This document shows positions 44,998 to 53,593 of a stretch of 64,000 nucleotides of DNA, one piece after another. The DNA lies in assembly GCF_030698175.1 (NCBI RefSeq), contig NZ_JAUYNT010000029.1:372001-436000 (forward strand). The letters are read 5' to 3'. Numbering within the stretch: position 1 is the first letter of the stretch; every line of letters begins with the position of its first letter. Made by a program: the position numbers and the translations under genes. Under the pieces are notes generated by a model, which did no database searches, was not told the DNA's origin, and saw nothing but the letters and a program-made list of their open reading frames with translations. This DNA is from Pseudomonas sp. (GTDB lineage Bacteria > Pseudomonadota > Gammaproteobacteria > Pseudomonadales > Pseudomonadaceae).

Positions 44998-45399
44998 TCA
45001 CCCCTCGCGAAACAAATCATGAGCATCCAGCAACCGGTAAGCGATCTCGGGCCGTTTCTCCAGCCCGCGGCGAATCGCGGCCTGGATGGCTTGGCGGGTT
45101 TTGCGGCACAGGCCGGGCAGCTCGTCGATATGCACGGCGATGCCGCGCATGCTGCGCACCTCGTTGCGGCCGGGGGCGACTTGCAGGCGGATGCCGAGTT
45201 GCTCATGCAGGCGTTGCTGCAGGCGTTCGAGGTCGCTCAGGCTGTCGATATTTTCCAGCCGTTCGAGCAGGCGTTTTTCCTCGGGGCGGGTCAGGCGCAG
45301 GAAGCGCAGATCCGCATCCGGGTTGTCCAGCAAGCCTTCGCGCCCGCAGATGCAGGCGCCGGGCGGGCAGGATTGGCGATTCTGAAATGAGGGCGTCAT
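44998..45399 (-). CDS. Conserved hypothetical protein with N-terminal Cys cluster
   Basis: 133 aa. The N-terminus has CPPGACICGREGL, a C-x4-C-x-C cluster that could bind metal. Then comes a charged helical stretch (RPEEKRLLERLENIDSLSDLERLQQRL) and a C-terminal GLCRKTRQAIQAAIRRGL segment. I do not recognise the family. It does not overlap other genes, uses normal codons for the window and has no signal peptide. Confidence 0.65.
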   Translation of the reverse strand: MTPSFQNRQSCPPGACICGREGLLDNPDADLRFLRLTRPEEKRLLERLENIDSLSDLERLQQRLHEQLGIRLQVAPGRNEVRSMRGIAVHIDELPGLCRKTRQAIQAAIRRGLEKRPEIAYRLLDAHDLFREG

Positions 45400-45495
45400 G
45401 GCCTGCGATCATAGCCAGCCGAGGGCGCCTTTGCCTATCGGCTTTATCGCCAAGCCAGCGCTGCACCACACAGGGCAAAAGACGCGGAATAGCCC

Positions 45496-46221
45496 TTAAT
45501 AATCCGCGTAGCGTTGCTCGATCCGCTGGTACTCACCGCTCTCACGTATGGCCTTCAAGCCCTGATTGAACCTGTCGCGCTGAGCGGCCAGACGAAAGCC
45601 CACCTGATAAGACGAGACGGGAAACAGTGGATAGACAGTAATCGGCTGGCTGACATCGACTTGATCGGCCACGAGCGTATTGAAGTAGCGAAAAATCCGC
45701 CGATCGGCGATCACCAAATCGATGCGCCCGGCATACAGCAAGCGGTTACGGTTGATCTGCCACGGCTCTTCACGGTAGCGCGGGTTGTGCTCGGCCATCG
45801 CCTGAAACTCGGCGCCCAGAAAAAACCTGGAGCGCTGAAAGCTGCTGACGGAGTAGTCGGCAAGATCCGCGATACTGTTGATCTGTAACTGCCGCTTAGC
45901 CAGCGCCACCGCAACATTCTGGTACTGGATATAAACATCCGAATAGAAGGCCGCGCCGCCGTCGTCTTGGGTGGTGGCAATGCCATCCAGCTCGCCACGT
46001 TCGAGGCGCAGATGCAGGCGCTCCATCGGCGCGTAGTAAGGCTGCAACACTTGAAAACCGGCGCTTTTGAGGGCCGCGACGACTATCTCGTACTCCAGCC
46101 CGCGCTGCTCATTTTCAAACACATAGGGCGGTTTGTTGCTGCCGAAACCCATGCGCAAGGGTTCTGCCGCGAAGATCGGTAGGCAAAAGCCCCATAACAG
46201 CGCCAGCAAGCAAACCCGCAT
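45496..46221 (-). CDS. Periplasmic amino-acid-type substrate-binding protein (SBP_bac_3)
   Basis: 241 aa with a signal peptide (RVCLLALLWGFCLPIFA then AEPLRMG). The mature domain begins with GSNKPPYVFENEQRGLEYEIV, typical of the small family 3 binding proteins, and shows the ATTQDDGG and VIADRRIFRYF segments. There is no transporter beside it, so it may be an orphan binding protein or a sensor. ATG 46221 was preferred because GAGGG sits 6 nt upstream; an ATG two codons earlier is possible. Confidence 0.87.
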   Translation of the reverse strand: MRVCLLALLWGFCLPIFAAEPLRMGFGSNKPPYVFENEQRGLEYEIVVAALKSAGFQVLQPYYAPMERLHLRLERGELDGIATTQDDGGAAFYSDVYIQYQNVAVALAKRQLQINSIADLADYSVSSFQRSRFFLGAEFQAMAEHNPRYREEPWQINRNRLLYAGRIDLVIADRRIFRYFNTLVADQVDVSQPITVYPLFPVSSYQVGFRLAAQRDRFNQGLKAIRESGEYQRIEQRYADY

Positions 46222-46268
46222 ACCCATCCCTCGCTTAGATGCTGCCTACAGCATAGCGAGGCGTGCCG

Positions 46269-47600
46269 CTAAGGTGTCTCCCCGGCGGCAGGCGCTGCGC
46301 TTATTGGCGACAGCGTACCACGCACCGCGTTGCGGCTATGGGCGCCAAAGTTACCGATCAGCTCAATCAGCAAGGCGCTCAATTCGGCGCTGGGCGCAGC
46401 TTCAGCGGCCAATTGATTGCCCTGGCTAAAGCCCTCGGTCGCGGGGGCTGCCGCAAGCGCCTGGCCGACCAAGGCATCCAGTTGATCGGCGCGGGCAAAC
46501 GACTGCGCCGACACCTGGTTGCGTAAATAGGCGCTGTCAAAGGCTGGGTAATTGCCGTCTTTGCTGGTGTCGGCATAGGCCTGCAGCAGCGGGCTGGCGT
46601 TTTCGCCGTCGCGCAGCAATTGCTGCAGCCATTTGAATTGGTACTTTTCAATCTCGGTGTGGCGGGTCGCGACCCGCTCAATCGCCGCTTTTTTATCGTC
46701 GCCAAAACCGGCCGCATCTTTGGCCGCCGTCCAGATCAGGCTGCTGGTCTCAACCCCCGGCAACACCTTGGCGTGATAGGGCTGGGTCAGGTCCTGGATG
46801 TAATGCAGGCCCCAGCCCATAAAGCGATAGCCCCAGTACGGATGGCCATGCTCGAAGGCGTAACGGGCCAGACCAAAATACTGATAGGCGCGCCACTCGG
46901 GGTAGGTGCGGGTCAGAAAGGGCCCGGCGGCGAAGATGATGGCGTCGTCGTGGTAATAGCCAATGTGAAACGGCGCCTGGGAAGAATACTCAAAGCGCGC
47001 ATCACCAAAGGGCTGCGGGCCGAAGTTGTACTGGCCACCGACGTCGCCCGGATTATCGCTGAACAGATTGATGTCGTGACCGTAATCCGGTTCATCGGCG
47101 GCGCTGGCCACCACCTGCAATGGGCTCAGAGGCTCACCGGCAGCGACTGCCAGAAAACGCCATTCGTCCCAGACGCTGAGCTTTTTGTAGAGCATCACCT
47201 CTTGCGCATTTAAGTGCGCCCGTCCTTCAGCCGGATAGCCCGGCAAGGCCTGAACGAAGTTGGCCAACTTGATTTCAGGGCTCACCCGCAGCGCCTTGAG
47301 AAACGCCGTCTGCTGCCCGCCTTCACTCTCGCCCTGCCAGCGCAACGCGGCTGGACGCTCGGGATAACCGGGGAAATTAGCCAGGGCAAAGGCCTCTTGC
47401 TGATCAAGCAACGCCTGCAAGCCCGCGGCTTCACTGCGCAAAAAATCCTCCAGCGGCTCAAGCTGAACCGCAGCGGCTTGCTTGAGCGCCGGCAAATCAC
47501 GCAAGGCTAAGACAGTGCCAAGCGAATGATTGGACCAGGCAAATGCCGTGACTGGCAGAGCCGTCAGCAACACACAAAGGACTTTAAAAGTGGACTTCAC
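46269..47600 (-). CDS. Secreted zinc phospholipase C / P1 nuclease superfamily-like protein
   Basis: 443 aa from a GTG start with GGGAG 6 nt upstream. The signal peptide ends AFA, leaving a mature N-terminal tryptophan (WSNHSL, W22), as in Bacillus-type zinc phospholipase C where that residue ligates zinc. The later motif HYIQDLTQPYHA (H266, D270, H276) is the HxxxDxxxxxH zinc signature of PLC and S1/P1 nucleases, and other His/Asp candidates are at 169-176 and 212-217. It lies 510 bp from pchP on the same strand, which supports a phosphatidylcholine-degrading role. The activity is inference. Confidence 0.7.
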   Translation of the reverse strand: MKSTFKVLCVLLTALPVTAFAWSNHSLGTVLALRDLPALKQAAAVQLEPLEDFLRSEAAGLQALLDQQEAFALANFPGYPERPAALRWQGESEGGQQTAFLKALRVSPEIKLANFVQALPGYPAEGRAHLNAQEVMLYKKLSVWDEWRFLAVAAGEPLSPLQVVASAADEPDYGHDINLFSDNPGDVGGQYNFGPQPFGDARFEYSSQAPFHIGYYHDDAIIFAAGPFLTRTYPEWRAYQYFGLARYAFEHGHPYWGYRFMGWGLHYIQDLTQPYHAKVLPGVETSSLIWTAAKDAAGFGDDKKAAIERVATRHTEIEKYQFKWLQQLLRDGENASPLLQAYADTSKDGNYPAFDSAYLRNQVSAQSFARADQLDALVGQALAAAPATEGFSQGNQLAAEAAPSAELSALLIELIGNFGAHSRNAVRGTLSPISAAPAAGETP

Positions 47601-47848
47601 CAGCAACTCCCGAGCAGCGACTCAGCGCCAAACGGCGCGCAGCATTTAATGCTCAAAGATTAACAGCCGACGCCCCACGATGCAGCGTCCAGAGATGCCA
47701 GCGCGACTCACCGAAAGCGCCGCAGGGGGTTGGGCAACAGTCAAGCCGTGGACGGTAAAGCAGCGCTGCGCAGCAACAAAAAGGCGCTGTACCCGTTAGG
47801 TGTTGAAGCGCGCGGACCGGTTAGGCGATGCCTGATGCGCGGTAATTC

Positions 47849-48010
47849 AAGGGTGGGTTAGGCGCATGACCACGGGCTATCTGCTGATGCTTAGTCCGTT
47901 GCGCCGTAACCCACCAGATGGGGTCGGCCGATCACCGCTTGGTGGGTTACGTGGCGCACAGATTGCGCAGTTGATTTTCAAACTCTGCTCTGCGCCACTA
48001 ACCCACCCTA
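47849..48010. repeat. Tandem of two REP-like hairpin units
   Basis: Unit 1 (about 47849-47916) pairs GGGTGGGTTA-GGCGC with GCGCC-GTAACCCACC; unit 2 (about 47940-48010) pairs GGTGGGTTAC-GTGGCGC with GCGCCAC-TAACCCACCC. The outermost arms also pair with each other. It lies in the 504-bp gene-free gap 47607-48110; the rest of that gap (47607-47848) holds no gene or clear signal other than the PLC-like gene's leader. Confidence 0.75.
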
Positions 48011-48049
48011 CAAAAACTGTGTGCAGCACGGAACCGAGTCAGCGCCAAC

Positions 48050-48085
48050 AAAAAGGGCCGACGCAGTTGCTGTGTCAGCCCTTTT
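48050..48085. terminator. pchP terminator
   Basis: AAAAAGGGC-CGAC ... GTCA-GCCCTTTT with a stem of about 12 bp and U-tracts on both strands, 25 bp beyond the pchP stop. Confidence 0.82.
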
Positions 48086-48110
48086 ATTTGTCCGTAAAAC
48101 TAAGCCTGGC

Positions 48111-49166
48111 TTATTGAATCTGCTCCGGGGTAACGATCAGCCAGTTTTTGTCGGCAGTCACCGGCAGACCAAGTTCAACTTGCGCGGCGCTGTTTTTCTT
48201 GATCATGGCGTTGATCTGGTCCATGTACTTGGCCTTGCGATTGACCCACAGGTGGATGCCGCCCTTGGCTACATCGACGCTGTGAAACAACATATAGCCA
48301 TCGCTGATCGGCGTATCGCCGGCCACCAGCACGGGTTTTTTCCACTCATCGATATAGGTCAGAATCGCCGCCTGTTTACCGGCCATCCAGGTCGCGGGCG
48401 TCCACAGGTAAGGGGTGACTTCCAGGCCGAGGTTGGCCTTCTGGTCGTAGTTGCCGGCAATGATCTGTTTGCGCGCGGTGGTCAGGGCGCCGCTCTTGCG
48501 GTCTTTCAGCAAGGTGGTCACACCAATGACGTTCTGCGGTTTGACGTTGTAGCCGTACTTGGGATCAGCCGCCACCATGCGCACCAGCTCTTCATGGGCG
48601 GCGCTGATGATGTAGACCTCGATGCCGTTTTCCGTCAGCAGATTCATCAGCTCTTTTTGCCCGCTGAAAATCTTCGGTGGATTGATCTCCACCGTTTTGA
48701 CCACATCGCCTTCGTAGTAAGTGCTCGGCACCGGCTTGCCGTAAGCCATCAGCGCATCGACATGCACCTTAAGCTCGGCCAGGGTAAAGCCCGAGAACAC
48801 TTGCGCTACCCAGGGGTAGCAAACCATGTCGTCGAGTTCACAGAGGCGATAGTAATAACTGTTGAGGCTTTCCTTGTTGCCGTTGACGTCCTTGAACGGG
48901 ATTAGCAGCAAAGATGGATCGAGTTTCTCGCGGGTCAGCACCCCCTGCATTTCCAGAAACGGCAGCAGCGACTCTTCCAGGTCATAGCGATAGCTGGTGT
49001 TGTCCATGTCGAATACGGCGTAATTACCCTTGTTGGCATTCGCCTTGATCATGCTTTGCAATTGCTTGGCGGCAGGCTCCGGCCAATGACTCAATTCAGT
49101 CGCCATGGCCTGAGCGCCAAGGCTCAGCCAAAGCGCAGTGGCTAGTAGTGTTTGTGCAAGCTTCAT
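48111..49166 (-). CDS. pchP: Phosphorylcholine phosphatase, periplasmic HAD family
   Basis: 351 aa with a signal peptide (about 1-22, ALWLSLGAQAMA). The HAD nucleophile motif is VFDMDNTSYR (D53, D55), followed later by IISAAHEE and AGDTPISDGYML. Length, motif and export match P. aeruginosa PchP, which hydrolyses phosphorylcholine to choline and phosphate and works after phospholipase C. ATG 49166 has AGGAG; the open frame to 49325 lacks a signal at its N-terminus. Followed by its own terminator. Confidence 0.88.
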   Translation of the reverse strand: MKLAQTLLATALWLSLGAQAMATELSHWPEPAAKQLQSMIKANANKGNYAVFDMDNTSYRYDLEESLLPFLEMQGVLTREKLDPSLLLIPFKDVNGNKESLNSYYYRLCELDDMVCYPWVAQVFSGFTLAELKVHVDALMAYGKPVPSTYYEGDVVKTVEINPPKIFSGQKELMNLLTENGIEVYIISAAHEELVRMVAADPKYGYNVKPQNVIGVTTLLKDRKSGALTTARKQIIAGNYDQKANLGLEVTPYLWTPATWMAGKQAAILTYIDEWKKPVLVAGDTPISDGYMLFHSVDVAKGGIHLWVNRKAKYMDQINAMIKKNSAAQVELGLPVTADKNWLIVTPEQIQ

Positions 49167-49425
49167 CGGGTTACTCCTGTAAGTGCTGAATGAAATGCAA
49201 AACCGCGAACTTTCACAGTCGAACGTAACAAAGCGCTTACAGCCCGCCGATGACGATAGCGACCCGAGGCGTGCTGATTGCGTCACCACCCTGCCGGTTT
49301 GCGACCAAGGCGCCGGCCACGGCAAAGTGCCACGCTAGCTGCGCGGGCAAATAGTGAGTTCAGGATTGTTGCTGTGCCGGAAATCGAACGGGATCTGCCG
49401 GTGCTGGGAACAGGGCCTGAAACGA

Positions 49426-49467
49426 CTGCGGCGCGGGCCAGACTGGATAGTCCGACCCGCGCCGCAG
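49426..49467. other. Strong palindrome in the pchP upstream gap
   Basis: Perfect 12-bp arms CTGCGGCGCGGG and CCCGCGCCGCAG around an 18-nt loop that itself contains GACT-GGAT-AGTC. No U-tract on either side. It lies in the 338-bp gene-free gap between the pchP start and repeat copy C. Short frames there have no sign of being genes. Confidence 0.6.
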
Positions 49468-49504
49468 TGGCATTTCTCAGGGTGGCGTTAAGCCAAAAGC
49501 GGTT

Positions 49505-49650
49505 TAACAGACCGTTGAAAAATGCAGCGAGCGACGGCTAGGCAAGGCGAAATCAGCCGAAAAAGCGCAGTGTACGAGCTGTACATGAGCATTTTGAGGC
49601 TGATTTCAACGCCGCATAGCCGAGCGCAGTAGTTTTTCAACGGCCTGTTA
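49505..49650 (-). repeat. Palindromic MITE-like element, copy C
   Basis: 146 bp, same length as copy A but inverted; ends TAACAGACCGTTGAAAAA and TAACAGGCCGTTGAAAAA (17/18). The right-end TTA (49648-49650) is the TAA stop of the DEAD-box helicase gene. Internal sequence is nearly identical to copy A. Confidence 0.87.
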
Positions 49651-50997
49651 GGCGCCCGCTTCAGCCGCCGGCTTCTTACGCTTGAGCGGCGCCAGACCAT
49701 CGTGGCTGACCAATGCCGGGGCATCGGGTTGCGGACGGTTGATCGATTTACGTTTATTCGGCTTGGCGCTGACTTTTTTCGCGGCGGCTTTTTTCTCGGC
49801 AGGGGTTTTCTTCTTCTTCACGCCCACCGCTTTACCCGAGGCCTTAAGGTTTTTCGGGCCCTGGTAGATGCCTTTGACATCCTTGATATTGCGCCGCTCG
49901 AAACGCTGTTTCAGGTAGCGTTCGATGCTCGACATCAGGCTCCAGTCGCTGTGGCAGATCAACGAGATGGCCAGGCCCTCATTGCCGGCGCGACCGGTGC
50001 GACCGATACGGTGCACGTAGTCGTCGCCACTGCGCGGCATATCGAAGTTGATCACCAGGTCCAGGCCTTCGACATCCAGGCCGCGCGCCGCCACATCGGT
50101 GGCCACCAGAATCTTCGCCCCGCCCTGCTTCATGCGGTCGATGGCCAGCTTGCGGTCCTTCTGGTCCTTGTCGCCGTGCAGCACGAACACCTTGTAATCG
50201 GCGGCCACCAACTTGCCGTACAGGCGATCGGCCTGCACCTTGGTGTTGGTGAAAATGATCGCCTTTTGATAGGTCTCGTTGGCCAGCAGCCAGTCAACCA
50301 CGCGCTCTTTGTGGTGGTTGTGGTCGGTGGTGATAATTTGCTGACGGGTGCCTTCGTTCAACTGGCTAACGCTGTTGAGCTGCAAATGCAGCGGGTCACG
50401 CAGCACGCTGCCAACCATCTCACGCAAGCCCGCGCCGCCGGTGGTGGCGGAGAACAGCATGGTTTGCGCACGGTTGCAGCACTCGCCGGCCAGCCGCTGC
50501 ACGTCTTCGGCAAAGCCCATGTCGAGCATGCGGTCGGCTTCGTCGAGGATCAGCACTTCAACATCATTAAGTTTGAGGTTGCCGGCGTTCAACTGCTCGA
50601 GCATCCGCCCTGGGGTGCCGATCAGAATATCCGGCACCTTGCGCAGCATGGCCGCCTGGACTTTGAAGTCTTCACCTCCGGTAATGATCCCCGACTTGAT
50701 AAAGGTGAACTGCGAGAAACGCTCAACTTCTTTCAGTGTTTGCTGGGCCAACTCACGGGTCGGCAGCAAAATCAGCGCGCGAATGGTCACGCGCTGCATC
50801 GATGGGCCCATCAAGCGATTGAGCAGCGGCAGCACGAAGGCGGCGGTTTTGCCGCTGCCAGTTTTCGCCGTCACCCGCAGGTCGCGTCCTTCCAGCGCTG
50901 GCCCAATGGCCGCTGCTTGTACCGGGGTTGGCTGGACAAATTTAAGCTCGGCCACGGCTTTCAGCAGACGTTCATGCAGGGCGAATTGGGCAAACAC
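49648..50997 (-). CDS. DEAD-box ATP-dependent RNA helicase
   Basis: 449 aa. Motifs in order: Q motif region PTPVQAAAI, I (AKTGSGKT), Ia (PTRELAQQ), Ib (GTPGRM), II (DEAD in LILDEADRML), III (SATT, in place of SAT), IV (IIFTNTK), V (ATDVAARGLD), VI (HRIGRTGRAG). A Lys/Ala-rich basic tail of about 70 residues is a likely RNA-binding extension, as in RhlE-like helicases. GTG 50997 (MFAQFALHERLLKAV) follows GAGGTG and fits homologs better than the in-frame GTG at 51006. The stop codon is provided by repeat copy C. Confidence 0.93.
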   Translation of the reverse strand: MFAQFALHERLLKAVAELKFVQPTPVQAAAIGPALEGRDLRVTAKTGSGKTAAFVLPLLNRLMGPSMQRVTIRALILLPTRELAQQTLKEVERFSQFTFIKSGIITGGEDFKVQAAMLRKVPDILIGTPGRMLEQLNAGNLKLNDVEVLILDEADRMLDMGFAEDVQRLAGECCNRAQTMLFSATTGGAGLREMVGSVLRDPLHLQLNSVSQLNEGTRQQIITTDHNHHKERVVDWLLANETYQKAIIFTNTKVQADRLYGKLVAADYKVFVLHGDKDQKDRKLAIDRMKQGGAKILVATDVAARGLDVEGLDLVINFDMPRSGDDYVHRIGRTGRAGNEGLAISLICHSDWSLMSSIERYLKQRFERRNIKDVKGIYQGPKNLKASGKAVGVKKKKTPAEKKAAAKKVSAKPNKRKSINRPQPDAPALVSHDGLAPLKRKKPAAEAGA

Positions 50998-51161
50998 GGG
51001 CAACACCTCAAAAAAATCACAGAATCAACTGCATAGGATAACCCGGATGCCGCTGCGAGGCCGGGGATTTCTGCCTAAGCAACAACGCTGGGAGGCACTA
51101 AACTGCTTAAGTATCCTGACATAACCTAGATTAAGGCCAAGCCCGCCCAAGGAGTCACGCC

Positions 51162-51674
51162 ATGTCCATAACCCGCCCCTCACTGCTCGGCGTCACCTGC
51201 CTGGCCGCATTGCTAAGCAGCAGCCTGCTACTGGCCGACCCCGGTAACGCTAAAAACAATCAAGGCAACAGCCAGAACGGCAAGGCGAACAACAGTCAAA
51301 GCAGCCAAAGCGCTCAAAGCAACAACTCAAAAGCGCAAAGCAACAGCAAGGCCGCCAACGCCAGCCATGGCAACTACGACGACGATGAGCATTTGCAGCA
51401 GCGTTATGACGATGACCTGGACCGAATTTTGCGGATTTTCACCGACCACCACGGCCAGTACGGCCAGGTAGACGCATTGCCGCCCGGCATTCGCAAAAAT
51501 CTGGCCCGTGGCAAACCCTTGCCACCCGGCATCGCGAAAAAGCTCGACCCCGACTTTGCCCGGCAGCTGCCCTACTACCAGGGCTACGAGTGGCGCCAGG
51601 TCGGCACCGACGCCTTGCTGATCAATATCACCACCGGCATCATCCGCGAAATCATGTGGGATGTGCTGCGCTAA
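51162..51674 (+). CDS. Exported CigR-like protein with Asn/Gln/Ser-rich linker
   Basis: 170 aa. Signal peptide (LLGVTCLAALLSSSLLLA), then a low-complexity Asn/Gln/Ser/Lys stretch (about 28-68), an acidic patch (YDDDEHLQQRYDDDLDR) and a conserved C-terminal domain with duplicated PPGIRKNLARGKPLPPGIAKKL (spans two repeats). That domain is typical of the CigR anti-virulence regulator/RcnB-like exported proteins. Role here unknown. AAGGAG site. Confidence 0.82.
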   Translation: MSITRPSLLGVTCLAALLSSSLLLADPGNAKNNQGNSQNGKANNSQSSQSAQSNNSKAQSNSKAANASHGNYDDDEHLQQRYDDDLDRILRIFTDHHGQYGQVDALPPGIRKNLARGKPLPPGIAKKLDPDFARQLPYYQGYEWRQVGTDALLINITTGIIREIMWDVLR

Positions 51675-51713
51675 ACATCGTGACGCAGACGGCAGGCGCG
51701 GCGGCCTGCCCGA

Positions 51714-52610
51714 TCAAAACCCCTGCTGCGCTTGCTTGCGCAGCAGTCGCGCGCTGTCCCAACCAATCAACACTACCGCCAGCCAGATCGGCAGATAGGT
51801 CCAGAGTTGCGCCGGATTAAAGTGCTCGCCCAGCAGCAATACCGAAACGCCAAACAGCAGCACCGGCTCGACATAACTGAGAATACCAAACAGCCCCATC
51901 GGCAATAAACGGCTCGAGGTCATCATCGCCGCGAAGGCCAGCGCACTGAGCAAACCTAAGCCCGGCAGCAACCACCACAGCTGTGGCGCCTGCTCAAACG
52001 CATCCGGCAAACCGGCGCTGACGATCAGCCAGATGGCCACCGGCGTCAGCATCAACATCTCCAGCACGAACCCCGACAAGGCATCCAGGCGCATCCAGCG
52101 GCGCAGCATAAAGTACGGCGGGTAGCCCAGGGCCGCCACCAGCGTGACCCACGAAAAGGCGCGGGTCAGCCACAGCTCATGGGCCACCCCGAGCAAGGCA
52201 CACAACACCGCCAAACGTTGCAGCGCGCGCAAACGCTCACCGTAAAACACCCGGCCGACCAACACCATCGCCAAGGGCAGCAAAAAATAGCCCAGCGACA
52301 CTTCCAGCATCCGCCCGCTCAGCGGCGCCCAGACAAACAGCGCCCATTGCACGCCCATCAGCAACGCCGCCAGCGGCAAGGCGGCCAACAGCTTCGGCTC
52401 AGCCCGCAAACGCTGCAGCGCAGCTGCCAACACCGCCCACTGGCGCGTCAGCAGCACCAATAACAGCACCGCCGGAATCGACCACAGCACCCGCTGGGCA
52501 AACACCTGCACCCCATCCAGCGGCGCCAGTTCGCGCACATAGCCTGGGATCAACACAAACAATAGCGAGGCAATCAGCGACAGACTGACCCCGCGTCCCG
52601 ACAACTTCAC
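51714..52610 (-). CDS. rarD: RarD-type EamA/DMT permease
   Basis: 298-aa membrane protein with about ten helices in two EamA repeats. It has the RarD features SLLFVLIPGYV, AQRVLWSIPA and the C-terminal SYVEPVLLFGVSVLLLGE. RarD is linked by name to chloramphenicol sensitivity; the transported substrate is not known. GTG start after AGGGGG. Single gene. Confidence 0.88.
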   Translation of the reverse strand: MKLSGRGVSLSLIASLLFVLIPGYVRELAPLDGVQVFAQRVLWSIPAVLLLVLLTRQWAVLAAALQRLRAEPKLLAALPLAALLMGVQWALFVWAPLSGRMLEVSLGYFLLPLAMVLVGRVFYGERLRALQRLAVLCALLGVAHELWLTRAFSWVTLVAALGYPPYFMLRRWMRLDALSGFVLEMLMLTPVAIWLIVSAGLPDAFEQAPQLWWLLPGLGLLSALAFAAMMTSSRLLPMGLFGILSYVEPVLLFGVSVLLLGEHFNPAQLWTYLPIWLAVVLIGWDSARLLRKQAQQGF

Positions 52611-52722
52611 TTAAGCCCCCTAGTGGCAACGCCAAACCCCTGCGCAGCGCTTTAGCGCGCCGCCAACAAGGCGCGACCTTAACCTGTTAGCCAGGTTCTG
52701 GGAAACCGTCGGACACCCAACT

Positions 52723-52754
52723 AAAAAGGCCGACACCCTTGCGGATGTCGGCCT
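52723..52754 (-). terminator. azoR terminator
   Basis: On the minus strand AGGCCGACATCCGCAAGGG continues to TGTCGGCCT and then TTTTTAG; a 9- to 10-bp stem, 54 bp after the azoR stop. Confidence 0.85.
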
Positions 52755-52807
52755 AGCGCGCCAAGGAGCAACGGCGCGGTAAACAATGCTCAATCAACTG
52801 CGCAAAT

Positions 52808-53407
52808 TCAGACTGCCTGCACCAACTGCGCCTTGGCCTGCGCCAAGCCCTGTTCGGCCACCACGCCGCCCATGTTCAGGCCTTCGGCATGAATAAAGCT
52901 CACCTCATGGATACCGATAAAGCCCAGCGCCTGGCGCAAGTAGGGTTCTTGATGATCCAGACCGCTGCCGGCATAGATGCCACCGCGGGCAGTCAGCACA
53001 AAGGCACGCTTGCCGGTCAGCAAGCCTTGCGGGCCGGTGTCGGTGTATTTGAAGGTGACGCCGGCCCGCAGCACATGATCGAGCCAGGCCTTGAGGGTGC
53101 TGGGAATGGCGAAGTTGTACATGGGCGCAGCCAGCACCAACACGTCGGCAGCCAGCAACTCATCGCTGAGGGTATTGGAGCGCGCCAAGGCGGTTTTTTC
53201 GGCCTCGGTTTGCTGCTCGGCCGGGGTCATCCAGCCACCCAGCAAGGTGCTGTCCAGGTGCGGTACCGGCTCCAGAGCCAGGTCACGCACGGTCACCTGA
53301 TCATCTGGATGGGCCGTTTGCCACTGGGCGATAAATTGCTCGGTGAGCTGACGCGAGACCGAACCTTGTTGACGCGCACTGCTTTCAATAACCAGAACTT
53401 GGGACAT
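52808..53407 (-). CDS. azoR: FMN-dependent NADH:quinone/azo reductase
   Basis: 199-aa flavodoxin-fold reductase. FMN-binding segments SSARQQGSVSRQL, APMYNFAIPSTLKAWLDHV and TARGGIY are present. It reduces quinones and azo dyes with NADH, probably in quinone stress defence. ATG 53407 has GAGGTG upstream; an in-frame start three codons earlier is less likely. Divergent from a LysR gene that probably controls it. Confidence 0.93.
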   Translation of the reverse strand: MSQVLVIESSARQQGSVSRQLTEQFIAQWQTAHPDDQVTVRDLALEPVPHLDSTLLGGWMTPAEQQTEAEKTALARSNTLSDELLAADVLVLAAPMYNFAIPSTLKAWLDHVLRAGVTFKYTDTGPQGLLTGKRAFVLTARGGIYAGSGLDHQEPYLRQALGFIGIHEVSFIHAEGLNMGGVVAEQGLAQAKAQLVQAV

Positions 53408-53593
53408 GCTGAGCACCTCGGCAAGAAACTATATTGGGGTTGTTTGGTGTTGATGCAGGCAAGGTTATAGCCCGAGCAATCGATTAAAAAGCGCAAATAC
53501 ACGCTAATAACCATCGAAATAATTGATTTATAAGCCAGCCCGAATTAGCCTCGAGCCCAATTTATACGATCGTGAATTCCACCAGGAGCGAGC

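Noticed and set aside
49278..49541. 87-codon plus-strand frame between pchP and repeat copy C
   Set aside because: Runs through the GC palindrome and into the repeat; composition is Arg/Ala-rich and gives no family signal.
49702..51036. Open frame of 444 codons antisense to the DEAD-box helicase
   Set aside because: All helicase motifs are on the minus strand; the antisense product is low-information sequence.
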